From: Methanobacterium sp. BAmetb5
Lineage (GTDB): Archaea > Methanobacteriota > Methanobacteria > Methanobacteriales > Methanobacteriaceae
DNA length: 15,000 nt
Assembly: GCF_003491305.1 (NCBI RefSeq)
Contig: NZ_CP022706.1
Location: forward strand, 1,970,001 to 1,985,000
Direction of reading: 5' to 3'
Within the stretch, counting starts at the first letter, position 1, and the number at the start of each line of letters is the position of its first letter. The notes below the pieces were generated by a model. That model had not been told where the DNA came from. It was given only the letters and a program-made list of their open reading frames with translations, and made no database searches. This document shows, piece after piece, positions 1 through 15,000 of the stretch. The position numbers were made by a program, and so were the translations under genes.

Positions 1-1320
<1,320 letters not shown>

Positions 1321-1323
1321 ATA

Positions 1324-2501
<1,178 letters not shown>

Positions 2502-2506
2502 TTTCT

Positions 2507-3010
2507 ATGGAAAAAGTTAAAGAGTTAAAAACTCCCCTTACTATTGGGGATATAGAAAACCTGCAGGTGGGTGATCGCATCATTCTAACTGGTCAAATAT
2601 TAACCGGTAGAGATGCTGCACTCCCCCGCCTGGTAAAACTCATAGAAAAAGGAGAAAGCCCGGTTATTGTTGAGGGGGCAGCCATCATGCATACCGCCGT
2701 AAGTCCGGCAGGGATCGCACCAACCAGCAGCAACAAAACGGAAATAGAAGGTAGTATTCCCCCACTATCGGAAGCAGGGGTTAAAATGCATATTGGCAAG
2801 GGAGCACTATCACCACAAACACAGGAAGCACTGGAAAAACAGGGATCAATTTTTGTGGTCACTCCCCCTGCTGCAGCCCTTCTCACCAGCAAGATGACCT
2901 CTTCAGAAGTGATAGCATTCTCTGAAGAGGGTATTGAGGCTTTACATGGGTTAAAAGTCAAGGATTTTCCGGGGATAGTGGCTGTAGCCCATGGAATGTC
3001 GATTTATTAA
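2507..3010 (+). CDS. Class I fumarate hydratase, beta subunit (C-terminal domain type)
   Basis: A 167-residue protein of the two-subunit iron-sulfur fumarase/tartrate dehydratase family. It would pair with a separate alpha subunit, not in this window, to interconvert fumarate and malate. Visible marks are the N-terminal LKTPLTIGDIENLQVGD, the family signature TGRDAALPRL, VSPAGIAPTSSNKTE, MHIGKGALS, and the C-terminal FPGIVAVAHG. The region that normally reads GPTTSxRM is here APTSSNKTE, so the substrate loop diverges from textbook class I enzymes. The open frame extends upstream to 2384 inside mfnA, but the ATG at 2507, 5 bp after the mfnA stop and 10 nt after GGGG, is the sensible start. The tight spacing suggests it is translated from the mfnA transcript. 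A related dehydratase activity is possible. Confidence 0.82.
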   Translation: MEKVKELKTPLTIGDIENLQVGDRIILTGQILTGRDAALPRLVKLIEKGESPVIVEGAAIMHTAVSPAGIAPTSSNKTEIEGSIPPLSEAGVKMHIGKGALSPQTQEALEKQGSIFVVTPPAAALLTSKMTSSEVIAFSEEGIEALHGLKVKDFPGIVAVAHGMSIY

Positions 3011-3070
3011 TTATTTATTAGTTTTAATGTTTTTTTTATAGGACAATCAATTATCTGTTCTGGTTTTCCT
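3011..3070. terminator. T-rich spacer between convergent fumarase beta and upp
   Basis: This 60-bp gap separates two convergent genes. Reading +, an eight-T run at about 3031-3038 follows the fumarase stop and fits an archaeal oligo-T terminator. On the minus strand no comparable tract lies immediately beyond the upp stop at 3071. Confidence 0.45.
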
Positions 3071-3706
<636 letters not shown>

Positions 3707-3753
3707 GGACTTAACCTCAAATCCTATTTTTTTTAACTTATTGAATGGGTCCT

Positions 3754-3768
3754 GAATATAATTTAAAG
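3754..3768 (-). promoter_or_regulatory. Candidate box A (TATA) for upp
   Basis: On the minus strand this reads CTTTAAATTATATTC, an AT-rich archaeal TATA-like element. A start site about 26 nt downstream, near 3735, would leave a leader of roughly 29 nt carrying the GAGGT ribosome site. This is inferred from position and composition only. Confidence 0.4.
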
Positions 3769-3843
3769 ACCAATGTATTATAATGTGCTTCTTTTTGAAA
3801 AAATTCATCTTACTTGAAAAATATAATAAAATAGGGTTAGACT

Positions 3844-4896
<1,053 letters not shown>

Positions 4897-4923
4897 AAAG
4901 ATTAATAGGGGGGATGTTATTTT

Positions 4924-5504
<581 letters not shown>

Positions 5505-5505
<1 letters not shown>

Positions 5506-6344
5506 TAATAAACACTTCCTGAAATTAATATAACCATAAATAAAAGGGACATCATCCTTCCCATCTCATTTGATGCTCCCAGAATATCTCCATTAGTCCA
5601 TTTGAAATTTTTACGGGTGATAAAAACCATTAACAATCCGGAAACAAGACCACCCAGTATTCCAATGATTCCGGTGTAGTTACCGGTGATGTTCATAAAG
5701 TTGAAACCTAAAAATCCTAAGATGAGGGTCAAAGCCACGGATCCGGTGAGAAACTTCCAGTCCATGTTATGGATGAAGTACTGACCAGTGCCATCGGGCA
5801 GTGGTTGGGAAAAGGTTGCACAACTCACCAAACTGAGTTTGGCTGCAACTTCCGATACGAAGATGGCGGGTAAAATGTAAATTGCAGGTAAGGAGGCAAT
5901 GGATGTAACTGTAACCAGAGAAACAGTTAAAAGCAGGGCCAGACCCCCGGTACCGATCCGCTTGTCACGCATTATTTCAATCTTCCGCTGGGGGTCTCCA
6001 TGGGCCATTAGGCCGTCACCAAAATCAACCAGCCCATCCAGGTGATGGAAACCAGTTAAACCAATGGCTAAACTGTAAACCAGTGCTGCTGATAAGAGAG
6101 GAGATAGATGTAACCCATAAAGTAGTAGCCAGCCGAACCACCCCGCAATAATTCCAATGAAACCACCTATTATCGGCCAGATAAAGGTGAACCTTGCCAT
6201 TTCCTGAATGGTGCTGTGAACATTTAGGGGTAGGATGGTGGAGAATGATACCAGGCCCAGAAAACCATGCCCACTGAGGGGAGGTTTAACCTCTTTTTTA
6301 CCACCATCCTCCGGAGGAATTTCATTAAAACTCTGCGGGGACAT
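5505..6344 (-). CDS. cobS: Adenosylcobinamide-GDP ribazoletransferase (cobalamin synthase)
   Basis: An integral membrane enzyme that joins adenosylcobinamide-GDP to alpha-ribazole or its phosphate, completing the corrinoid nucleotide loop. The product is 279 residues: about 30 hydrophilic residues, then SFSTILPLNVHS and about six hydrophobic spans. The family motif GFHHLDGLVDFGDGLMAHG with EIMRDKRIGTGG lies near the middle; its acidic residues are expected to bind metal and the GDP substrate. The frame is open to 6404, inside cobZ, but the ATG at 6344 lies 4 bp after the cobZ stop. It is 8 nt from a GAGGA ribosome site formed by the last codons of cobZ. The hydrophilic N-terminal extension is longer than in bacterial CobS. 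The partner cobZ directly upstream supports the call. Confidence 0.94.
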
Positions 6345-7619
<1,275 letters not shown>

Positions 7620-7799
7620 TTGGCTGTGAAAAAATGGAAACTGAAAAAGGGAGCCAACTGCTACAACTGTGGTGATGCCACCATCCACGATATCGAAGTG
7701 GACGAATTCGATATTAAAATAAGATGCCGTGACTGTGGTTTCAGCCGTTATTACTCATTCCACATGGTAGATCTACCCCGTAAATGTGATGTAGATTGA
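7620..7799 (+). CDS. 59-residue stand-alone zinc-ribbon protein
   Basis: A small basic then acidic protein starting from TTG at 7620, directly after the TGA of the PII-like gene. A very strong GGAGG (7607-7611) lies 8 nt upstream, inside the end of that gene. A GTG at 7626 is the alternative but has 14-nt spacing. The sequence holds CYNCGDATIHDIEV and CRDCGFSRYYSFH: two CxxCG knuckles separated by 18 residues, exactly as in the C-terminal ribbon of the upstream protein, including the trailing RYY. The two ribbons are therefore probably duplicated copies, one fused to a PII-like domain and one free. The function is unknown; co-translation suggests they work together. The shared pattern and ribosome site make the gene credible despite its size. 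Confidence 0.78.
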   Translation: MAVKKWKLKKGANCYNCGDATIHDIEVDEFDIKIRCRDCGFSRYYSFHMVDLPRKCDVD

Positions 7800-7867
7800 A
7801 GATACGAACCCGGAACTAAAACTGGAATTTAAAAATAGAATTAGATGAGAATTAAAAAAAATATCAG

Positions 7868-7896
7868 GATTTAAAAAAATAATAGGCATTGAATGC

Positions 7897-7900
<4 letters not shown>
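7868..7900 (-). terminator. Hairpin plus T-run terminator overlapping the hsp20 stop codon
   Basis: ATAGGCATT (7882-7890) and AATGCCTAT (7892-7900) form a perfect 9-bp inverted repeat around a single G. On the minus strand the left arm contains the hsp20 TAG stop (7899-7897), and the hairpin runs into TTATTTTTTT (about 7872-7881), like an intrinsic terminator. In the opposite sense the tract is A-rich, so it would mainly serve hsp20. Confidence 0.65.
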
Positions 7901-8340
<440 letters not shown>

Positions 8341-8407
8341 TTATATTCACCTCATTGTTATGAGTACAACCTCGTTTTGAGTCAATTTTATTATACTCCC
8401 CCATCAA

Positions 8408-8417
8408 TTATATAAAA
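8408..8417 (-). promoter_or_regulatory. Candidate box A for hsp20
   Basis: The minus strand reads TTTTATATAA, close to the archaeal TATA consensus. A start about 26 nt further on (near 8386) would give a leader of roughly 46 nt, containing the possible CTCAT-AACA-ATGAG hairpin at 8351-8364. Confidence 0.45.
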
Positions 8418-8454
8418 TTTCCCTAAAACCCACACAAAAAACACAGCAATATAT

Positions 8455-8504
8455 CTAACCAAGGGATACACAATAATAAAATATCTCTAACCAAGGGGTA
8501 CACA
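8455..8504. repeat. Direct repeat of an 18-bp motif between hsp20 and larC
   Basis: CTAACCAAGGGATACACA (8455-8472) recurs as CTAACCAAGGGGTACACA (8487-8504), with 17 of 18 bases identical and a period of 32 bp, about three helical turns. Both copies sit between the two divergent promoters, upstream of each, which is typical of a regulator-binding site. Which gene they act on is not evident. Confidence 0.7.
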
Positions 8505-8556
8505 CCAAAAAGACCAAGTAAAGATTGGATTAAGGTACCCAATATTCAATTAACAT

Positions 8557-8568
8557 CTTTAAAATATC
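8557..8568 (+). promoter_or_regulatory. Candidate box A for larC
   Basis: CTTTAAAATATC fits an archaeal TATA element. A start near 8589 would give a leader of about 29 nt carrying the GGAGG ribosome site at 8603-8607. Assigned by position and composition only. Confidence 0.4.
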
Positions 8569-8617
8569 TGAGCACCGTTGAAGTGTCAGGATGTTATAGT
8601 AATGGAGGATTAAACTC

Positions 8618-9808
<1,191 letters not shown>

Positions 9809-10057
9809 CTGTACTTTTTTAAATCTTTACAATTTTTTTTTAGCTGTAACTATAATTGTATTTTTTTTTAATGTATTTTTCATCTACTTTTTCAGCTGAT
9901 AAATTCCTTTCAATTAAATTAAGGGGAATAATCTCTTTATTTGATTATAAGGGATATTTAGAGTTTTATTTTAAAAATAAAAGTAAGGATAACTTTTATA
10001 GTAATAAGAACCTTATGGAATCAATAGGATATGAGTCACATATTACCTAAAAATATG

Positions 10058-10065
10058 TTTATATG
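10058..10065 (+). promoter_or_regulatory. Box A of the 387-residue orphan gene
   Basis: TTTATATG, preceded by an A-rich stretch that could act as BRE, is one of the clearest TATA elements in the window. Counting about 26 nt from its centre puts the start site near 10086-10090, within the right arm of the 16-bp palindrome, with a leader of about 35 nt. Confidence 0.6.
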
Positions 10066-10074
10066 AAACAACAA

Positions 10075-10090
10075 AAATGTGTACACATTT
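10075..10090. promoter_or_regulatory. 16-bp perfect palindrome, candidate operator
   Basis: AAATGTGTACACATTT is a perfect dyad centred between 10082 and 10083. It begins 9 bp after the TATA element and covers the predicted transcription start. A dimeric helix-turn-helix repressor bound there would block RNA polymerase, the usual arrangement for archaeal repressors. No regulator gene lies next to it. Confidence 0.65.
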
Positions 10091-10122
10091 AAACTAAGAA
10101 GGGGTAAAACGGGGTGATATGA

Positions 10123-11286
10123 ATGTCCAATGATGATTTGAGTGAACTGTCCGATGCAGAGGTGGAACAAAAATGCAAGCGGATGGAGAATGAGAAAAAG
10201 ATTTATGAAGCTCAACAGAAGATTGCTGAGGCTAAAAATGCCTTAAACCCCTCAGAGATGGAAAAGGCGCAGACACTGGCTGAACAGCAAAAAACGATTG
10301 CCGAAGCTCAGAAGGCTACTCTGGAAGCTAAATTACCCACATTTGATGTGGAAGCACCGGAAGGCATCATAACTGCCGATAAAAGTGTTAATATTGAGTG
10401 CCATATTCTGGCTTACCAGGCCGTCACCCAAATTGTGTCTACCATAAGTGATAAAATCAAAAAGGAATATCCGGAAATTACCGCTGTAGTGATCTGTGAT
10501 GAAGCGGATATCAACAACTACTTTTCCTATAATATCTTTAAAAGACAGTTGTTGCTTTTAAAAGAGGAATACGAAGGACTTTTTAAATCTAAAACCGAAA
10601 TTAAAGCAGAAGTTGAAGGGAAGGATATAAGGGCCCTTTCAATTGATCCCATTTCCGGGGCATCAACAATTTTAAGTTCCATTGTTGATTTTGCCTCCCT
10701 GTTCAGGACTGACGTGGATATCAAGGGAGTGGATGTGGAAGTGGTTAAGGAGGCGCTAATTGCCGAATTGATCCGATCCCTGAAGCATGAAATAGACCCC
10801 ATATATCCGCCCTTCATAACCGACATCCCTGACAAATTTTTAACGGAAGTATCACTTTTAAAAAGATGCAAAAGTAAAGCAGACCAGGAAATAGCTGCTT
10901 TAAGTGGTGATGCATCCCAGCAGGACTACGTTAAAAACTTAAAGAATTTAAACACGGTTTATGAAAAAATTGAAACTGCTCTGGCTTCGGTTGATGAAAA
11001 AACAGGCATCAGTCGCCTGGAAAAACTGATGAAAGGGGAAATTCTGGGTTCACACCTGGAATCTGGTGCTGACATGCTTTACCTGAAAGTAGTGAAAGCT
11101 GGGGGTAATAACCAGACCAAAAGAAGGTTCTGGCAAAACGAAATGACTCACAGTGGTGGGGCCATAATTGCCTACTTCCTGATGGATGCCCATGGAAAGG
11201 TAAAGGAATCTGAGACTTTAAACTACCTTTTCCCTTACCAACGCTTTGAGAAGGAAGGTGATTTTTATAAGCCTAAACCAGTCTAA
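10123..11286 (+). CDS. Uncharacterised 387-residue coiled-coil protein
   Basis: I do not recognise this family. Residues 1 to about 70 are charged and helical with a recurring unit (QQKIAEAKNAL, EQQKTIAEAQKATLEAK), probably a coiled coil. From about 75 a mixed alpha/beta region follows, with FDVEAPEGIITADKSVNIE, LAYQAVTQIVSTISDKIKKE, AVVICDEADINNYFSYNIF and LSIDPISGASTILSSIVDF. The C-terminal part has GADMLYLKVVKAGGNN, THSGGAIIAYFLMDAHGKV and LNYLFPYQRF. There is no signal peptide or clear membrane span, so it is probably cytosolic. GGGGTGAT (10111-10118) supports the ATG at 10123. It is monocistronic, with a strong TATA box and a 16-bp palindrome at the probable start site, so expression is likely controlled. 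Composition resembles its neighbours. A scaffold or stress-related accessory role is only a guess. Confidence 0.8.
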   Translation: MSNDDLSELSDAEVEQKCKRMENEKKIYEAQQKIAEAKNALNPSEMEKAQTLAEQQKTIAEAQKATLEAKLPTFDVEAPEGIITADKSVNIECHILAYQAVTQIVSTISDKIKKEYPEITAVVICDEADINNYFSYNIFKRQLLLLKEEYEGLFKSKTEIKAEVEGKDIRALSIDPISGASTILSSIVDFASLFRTDVDIKGVDVEVVKEALIAELIRSLKHEIDPIYPPFITDIPDKFLTEVSLLKRCKSKADQEIAALSGDASQQDYVKNLKNLNTVYEKIETALASVDEKTGISRLEKLMKGEILGSHLESGADMLYLKVVKAGGNNQTKRRFWQNEMTHSGGAIIAYFLMDAHGKVKESETLNYLFPYQRFEKEGDFYKPKPV

Positions 11287-11344
11287 ATCATGTCAAAACT
11301 CTCCTTTGCTCACTTCAGATCTATTCCAACTGTGGCTTAGATAT

Positions 11345-11376
11345 AAATTCACAAACAGTAAAATTCACAAATAGTA
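11345..11376. repeat. Tandem 16-bp direct repeat upstream of queC
   Basis: AAATTCACAAACAGTA (11345-11360) is followed immediately by AAATTCACAAATAGTA (11361-11376), differing at one base. The pair ends about 20 bp before the queC TATA element, a position suited to an activator or a repressor. Confidence 0.6.
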
Positions 11377-11383
11377 ATCTAAA

Positions 11384-11424
11384 TGAGTAACCTTAATTTT
11401 ATAAATCTAGTGAGTAACTTTAAT
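11384..11424 (+). promoter_or_regulatory. queC promoter: TATA box flanked by a direct repeat
   Basis: TTTTATAAAT (11397-11406) is the likely box A, giving a start near 11428 and a leader of about 55 nt. TGAGTAACCTTAAT (11384-11397) abuts it upstream and TGAGTAACTTTAAT (11411-11424) lies just downstream, 13 of 14 bases alike with a 27-bp period. A protein bound to both would cover the TATA/BRE region and the start site. Confidence 0.5.
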
Positions 11425-11483
11425 CGTAATAGATTAAGGACTAAAGTTTAAAAAAGTCTAATTATATGTGGAGAATAAGGTCC

Positions 11484-12170
<687 letters not shown>

Positions 12171-12196
12171 TCATCTTCCCTCCCTGTGGCCTTATC

Positions 12197-12511
12197 CTAG
12201 TTTTCCATATCCCTTTTAATTATTTTTAAAGAGTATTCTTGGGATTTGGAGGGATTTTTTTTAATTTCCACTTTATCTCCAGCCTGTAAATTGTTCCAGG
12301 GGATGAAATAATGTTCGTGTGGTTTATCTGGGCCCCGGCAAACACAGGGATATGCCTCTAACTGGACATTACTGGCCACACCCTCAAATCTAAGGGTGAA
12401 ACCTTCTCCCAGTGGTGGGAAAAATGATAACTTATCTTTTAAAACGAATATGATACCATTCTTCGCTTCCTTGGACGATATTTTTCGAGAATAACTCTCT
12501 TCCAAACTCAT
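12197..12511 (-). CDS. Uncharacterised 104-residue protein with CxC/HxH cluster
   Basis: Not recognised. The first 20 residues (MSLEESYSRKISSKEAKNGI) are charged. The rest looks beta-rich: IIFVLKDKLSFFPPLGEGFTLRFEGV, VQLEAYPCVCRGPDKPHEHYF, IPWNNLQAGDKVEIKK, and a final SLKIIKRD strand. The central CVC followed six residues later by HEH could bind a metal, but no known motif fits. The ATG at 12511 has AGGAGAG at 12518-12525 and a TATA-like element (ATTTTATAG on the minus strand, 12559-12551), so expression signals are convincing. It is convergent with queC and divergent from the V4R gene. An OB-like small barrel is possible but not established. Confidence 0.7.
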   Translation of the reverse strand: MSLEESYSRKISSKEAKNGIIFVLKDKLSFFPPLGEGFTLRFEGVASNVQLEAYPCVCRGPDKPHEHYFIPWNNLQAGDKVEIKKNPSKSQEYSLKIIKRDMEN

Positions 12512-12639
12512 GAACCATCTCTCCTAACAAACTTAAGATCTTTTTACTAACTATAAAATCATGATTATTAACTGTGATAAAACTGGTAGAGATAGATGGG
12601 AGTAACCTAACCTTTCTTGGGGGGTTAAGTTTATTTGGT

Positions 12640-12649
12640 CTATAAAAAT
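12640..12649 (+). promoter_or_regulatory. Candidate box A for the V4R-Roadblock operon
   Basis: CTATAAAAAT lies about 70 bp before the V4R start codon. A start site near 12670 would give a leader of about 40 nt containing GGTGA (12697-12701). Inferred from sequence and spacing. Confidence 0.45.
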
Positions 12650-12709
12650 AAATAGAAAACACAGGATATCCCAGTTAAGTTCAAGTTATTAAACAGGGTG
12701 AGGACTTCA

Positions 12710-13342
12710 ATGAGAAGAGATGAACTGAAAAAGGCCATTGAGTATTATCGTGCCAAGGTTAAAGAGGAGATGGCTGGTGAAAAAAAGATAAATGGCCAAT
12801 TCATCGGGCCCCGAAATCCCAGAAAAAAGATGGATTTGGATGATATAATCCATCCGAAACGTCTTTTTTTAAGTAAAGATGTTGAAAACGATTTGGACTC
12901 TATTTATGTTACTACCTTCCGATTTGGAACATTAAAAAAACCGGTATCAATGGTTAAATGCGGTCATGGTACTGATCTGGTTGGTGGTATGGAATTCGGT
13001 TCACAACTGGTGCAAAAAGGGCTCATTAAAAGTGTGAAGGATCTTGCCCCAGTTTTTGCCAAATATAAACTAGGTATTCTGGATATATTTGCGGAAAAAG
13101 ACGTAAAAAATGGAAAAAAGATAGATATAATGGTTTATGAATGTATTGATTGTGTGGGGTTACCCAACATTGGGGAACCAGTTTGCTACTTCGAAACCGG
13201 CATAATTACCGGCATCCTTAAGGAATTGACTCATAAAGAAGTTTTTGCGGAAGAAGTAAGATGCTGGACCAGTGGCTATTCATTCTGCCACTTTTCGGTG
13301 GAAATAAACCATGATCCCGAAGGTTCGTTGGAGAGCCAGTGA
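12710..13342 (+). CDS. V4R (4-vinyl reductase) domain protein
   Basis: A 210-residue soluble protein. The N-terminal 45 residues are charged and helical. The V4R domain occupies about 141-200 and has its full cysteine set: YECIDC (Cys145, Cys148), EPVCYFETGIITGILKEL (Cys159) and EEVRCWTSGYSFCHFSVEI (Cys185, Cys193). V4R domains bind small hydrophobic molecules or metals and occur in BchJ and archaeal sensor-like proteins. The fold is related to the eukaryotic TRAPP subunit Bet3. A GTG at 12698 is in frame, but GGTGA at 12697-12701 is better placed for the ATG at 12710, 8 nt away. A Roadblock/LC7 gene follows after 34 bp, probably in the same operon. Ligand and role are unknown; the domain call is firm. 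Confidence 0.87.
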   Translation: MRRDELKKAIEYYRAKVKEEMAGEKKINGQFIGPRNPRKKMDLDDIIHPKRLFLSKDVENDLDSIYVTTFRFGTLKKPVSMVKCGHGTDLVGGMEFGSQLVQKGLIKSVKDLAPVFAKYKLGILDIFAEKDVKNGKKIDIMVYECIDCVGLPNIGEPVCYFETGIITGILKELTHKEVFAEEVRCWTSGYSFCHFSVEINHDPEGSLESQ

Positions 13343-13376
13343 TTTTTCATGATTATATTTTACAATGAGGTTCACT

Positions 13377-13751
13377 ATGGAAACTAAAAAGGAAAAATTA
13401 GACGATGTTTTATCATCATTCCTGCAGGTAGGTCAAATAAAGGCCTGTGCCATTGTTTCAAAGGAAGGTCTTCTTATCAGTTCCCGAACTCCACCGGATG
13501 TGGATGCTCGCATATTTTCTGCACTTTGTTCCACTATAATGGGGGCTGCCGAAGCTGCTTCCACCCAGATGAAAACTGGTGCTGTTGGTCAAATATCTCT
13601 TAAAACAGAGAAAGGTACCATTGTGTTAATACCTGCGGGTTCTAAGGCTATATTCACTGCTTTAACTGAGACCGGAGCTCAAATAGGTTTAATACTTGTT
13701 GAAATGGAATCAAAGGCTCAAAAAGTTGAAGAAATACTTTTTGGAACTTAA
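13377..13751 (+). CDS. Roadblock/LC7 domain protein
   Basis: A 124-residue single-domain protein of the Roadblock/LC7 (MglB-like) family, small dimeric scaffolds that regulate Ras-like GTPases such as MglA. The pattern is a leading helix [24 protein letters not shown], a strand pair around [15 protein letters not shown], a long helix [22 protein letters not shown], and the closing strands [19 protein letters not shown] and [12 protein letters not shown] before a C-terminal helix. An in-frame ATG at 13365 exists, but GAGG (13367-13370) lies 6 nt before the ATG at 13377, which is chosen. It follows the V4R gene by 34 bp and ends before a T-rich terminator. No GTPase gene is in the window, so its partner must be elsewhere. 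Confidence 0.87.
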   Translation: METKKEKLDDVLSSFLQVGQIKACAIVSKEGLLISSRTPPDVDARIFSALCSTIMGAAEAASTQMKTGAVGQISLKTEKGTIVLIPAGSKAIFTALTETGAQIGLILVEMESKAQKVEEILFGT

Positions 13752-13780
13752 TGGTAATATAAGATAGGATATTGGAGAAT

Positions 13781-13817
13781 AATTTTTTTTACAAATTTAT
13801 TTTACACCTTTTTTTAA
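13781..13817 (+). terminator. Oligo-T terminator of the V4R-Roadblock operon
   Basis: Two T runs, an eight-T run at about 13783-13790 and a seven-T run at about 13809-13815, follow the Roadblock stop by 30-65 bp. No strong hairpin is visible. This is the usual archaeal oligo-U terminator. Confidence 0.45.
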
Positions 13818-13910
13818 GACATGTTTTTTGCCTTAGGAAACAGAATATTGCATTATATTCTATTTTAAAAGGAATATAAGGTTAAAAAATAGAAATAAGG
13901 TACTGTGATC

Positions 13911-13975
13911 TATTTATTAAAAATATGGATGGATTGGTATTATATTTATTAAAAAAATGGGATTTGATGGTGTAT

Positions 13976-13986
<11 letters not shown>
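13911..13986 (-). terminator. Repeated T-rich terminator units after pycB
   Basis: A unit starting TATTTATTAAAAA and continuing to ATGG and a GAT-rich part occurs at 13911-13940 and 13943-13972. A third partial copy starts at 13973 and overlaps the pycB stop. Read on the minus strand each full unit presents a T run (ATTTTTTTAATAAATA, ATTTTTAATAAATA), so pycB transcripts meet two tandem stop signals with a 32-bp period. Confidence 0.5.

Positions 13987-15000
<1,014 letters not shown>

Larger units (their letters stand above)
9809..10122 (+). other. 314-bp AT-rich intergenic region upstream of the 387-residue orphan
   Basis: A TTTTTTAGCTGTA-like word occurs around the larC stop (about 9803-9814) and again at 9837-9848, both in T-rich context, and probably ends larC transcription. 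TTTTATTTT (9964-9972) and AAAATAAAA (9974-9982) form an AT-only inverted repeat. A 64-codon open frame (9856-10050) starts at TTG with no ribosome site and is very AT-rich; I do not call it a gene. The right end holds the promoter and palindrome listed separately. Confidence 0.5.

Noticed and set aside
3707..3808. 34-residue N-terminal extension of upp
   Set aside because: It is AT-rich, covers the probable TATA box, and the strong GAGGT site serves the ATG at 3706.
8455..8504. Two-copy repeat as the remains of a CRISPR array
   Set aside because: Only two 18-bp copies with a 14-bp gap; no further repeats and no cas genes.
9856..10050. 64-codon open frame in the larC to orphan gap
   Set aside because: TTG start without a ribosome site, very AT-rich, low-complexity Phe/Lys/Asn/Ser content and no recognisable motif; best seen as intergenic.

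Overview
This window looks like chromosomal DNA from a methanogenic archaeon of the order Methanobacteriales, most likely Methanobacterium or a close relative. The evidence is gene content: MfnA (methanofuran biosynthesis), the archaea-specific tRNA methyltransferase Trm56, QueC (archaeosine route), the archaeal-type cobalamin pair CobZ/CobS, a stand-alone pyruvate carboxylase B subunit, and PEP synthase. Archaeal signals support it: AT-rich box A (TATA) elements, strong GGAGG/GAGGT ribosome sites, and oligo-T runs instead of classical terminators. No tRNA, rRNA, CRISPR array, transposase or integrase was seen.

Layout. 1-3010 (+): the 3' end of PEP synthase, then mfnA and a class I fumarase beta subunit only 5 bp apart. 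3071-4896: upp (-) and a membrane-anchored PQQ-type sugar dehydrogenase (+), transcribed divergently. 4924-6795 (-): cobZ-cobS-trm56, a tight operon with 4 bp and 1 bp overlap junctions. 7116-7799 (+): a PII-like/zinc-ribbon protein and a tiny separate zinc-ribbon protein sharing the same ribbon pattern. 7897-9808: small heat-shock protein (-) and the nickel-insertion protein LarC (+), divergent around a duplicated motif. 10123-11286 (+): an unrecognised 387-residue protein with a 16-bp perfect palindrome at its probable transcription start. 11484-12170 (+): queC, with direct repeats around its TATA box. 12197-12511 (-): a small uncharacterised protein with a CxC/HxH cluster. 12710-13751 (+): a V4R-domain protein followed by a Roadblock/LC7 protein. 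13976-15000 (-): the 3' part of pycB, with its biotinyl domain.

How the genes fit together. PEP synthase, pyruvate carboxylase B and fumarase beta all belong to the anabolic pyruvate/PEP/oxaloacetate/fumarate node of a CO2-fixing methanogen. MfnA supplies tyramine for methanofuran. CobZ and CobS complete the corrinoid cofactor needed for methyl transfer. QueC and Trm56 serve tRNA modification.

The least explained parts are the PII-like/zinc-ribbon pair, the 387-residue orphan with its palindromic operator, and the V4R-Roadblock pair. The last combines two folds that are also related to subunits of eukaryotic vesicle-tethering and GTPase-regulating complexes. Most of the rest is core methanogen housekeeping. 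Motif, spacing and repeat statements come from direct reading; no database search was possible.
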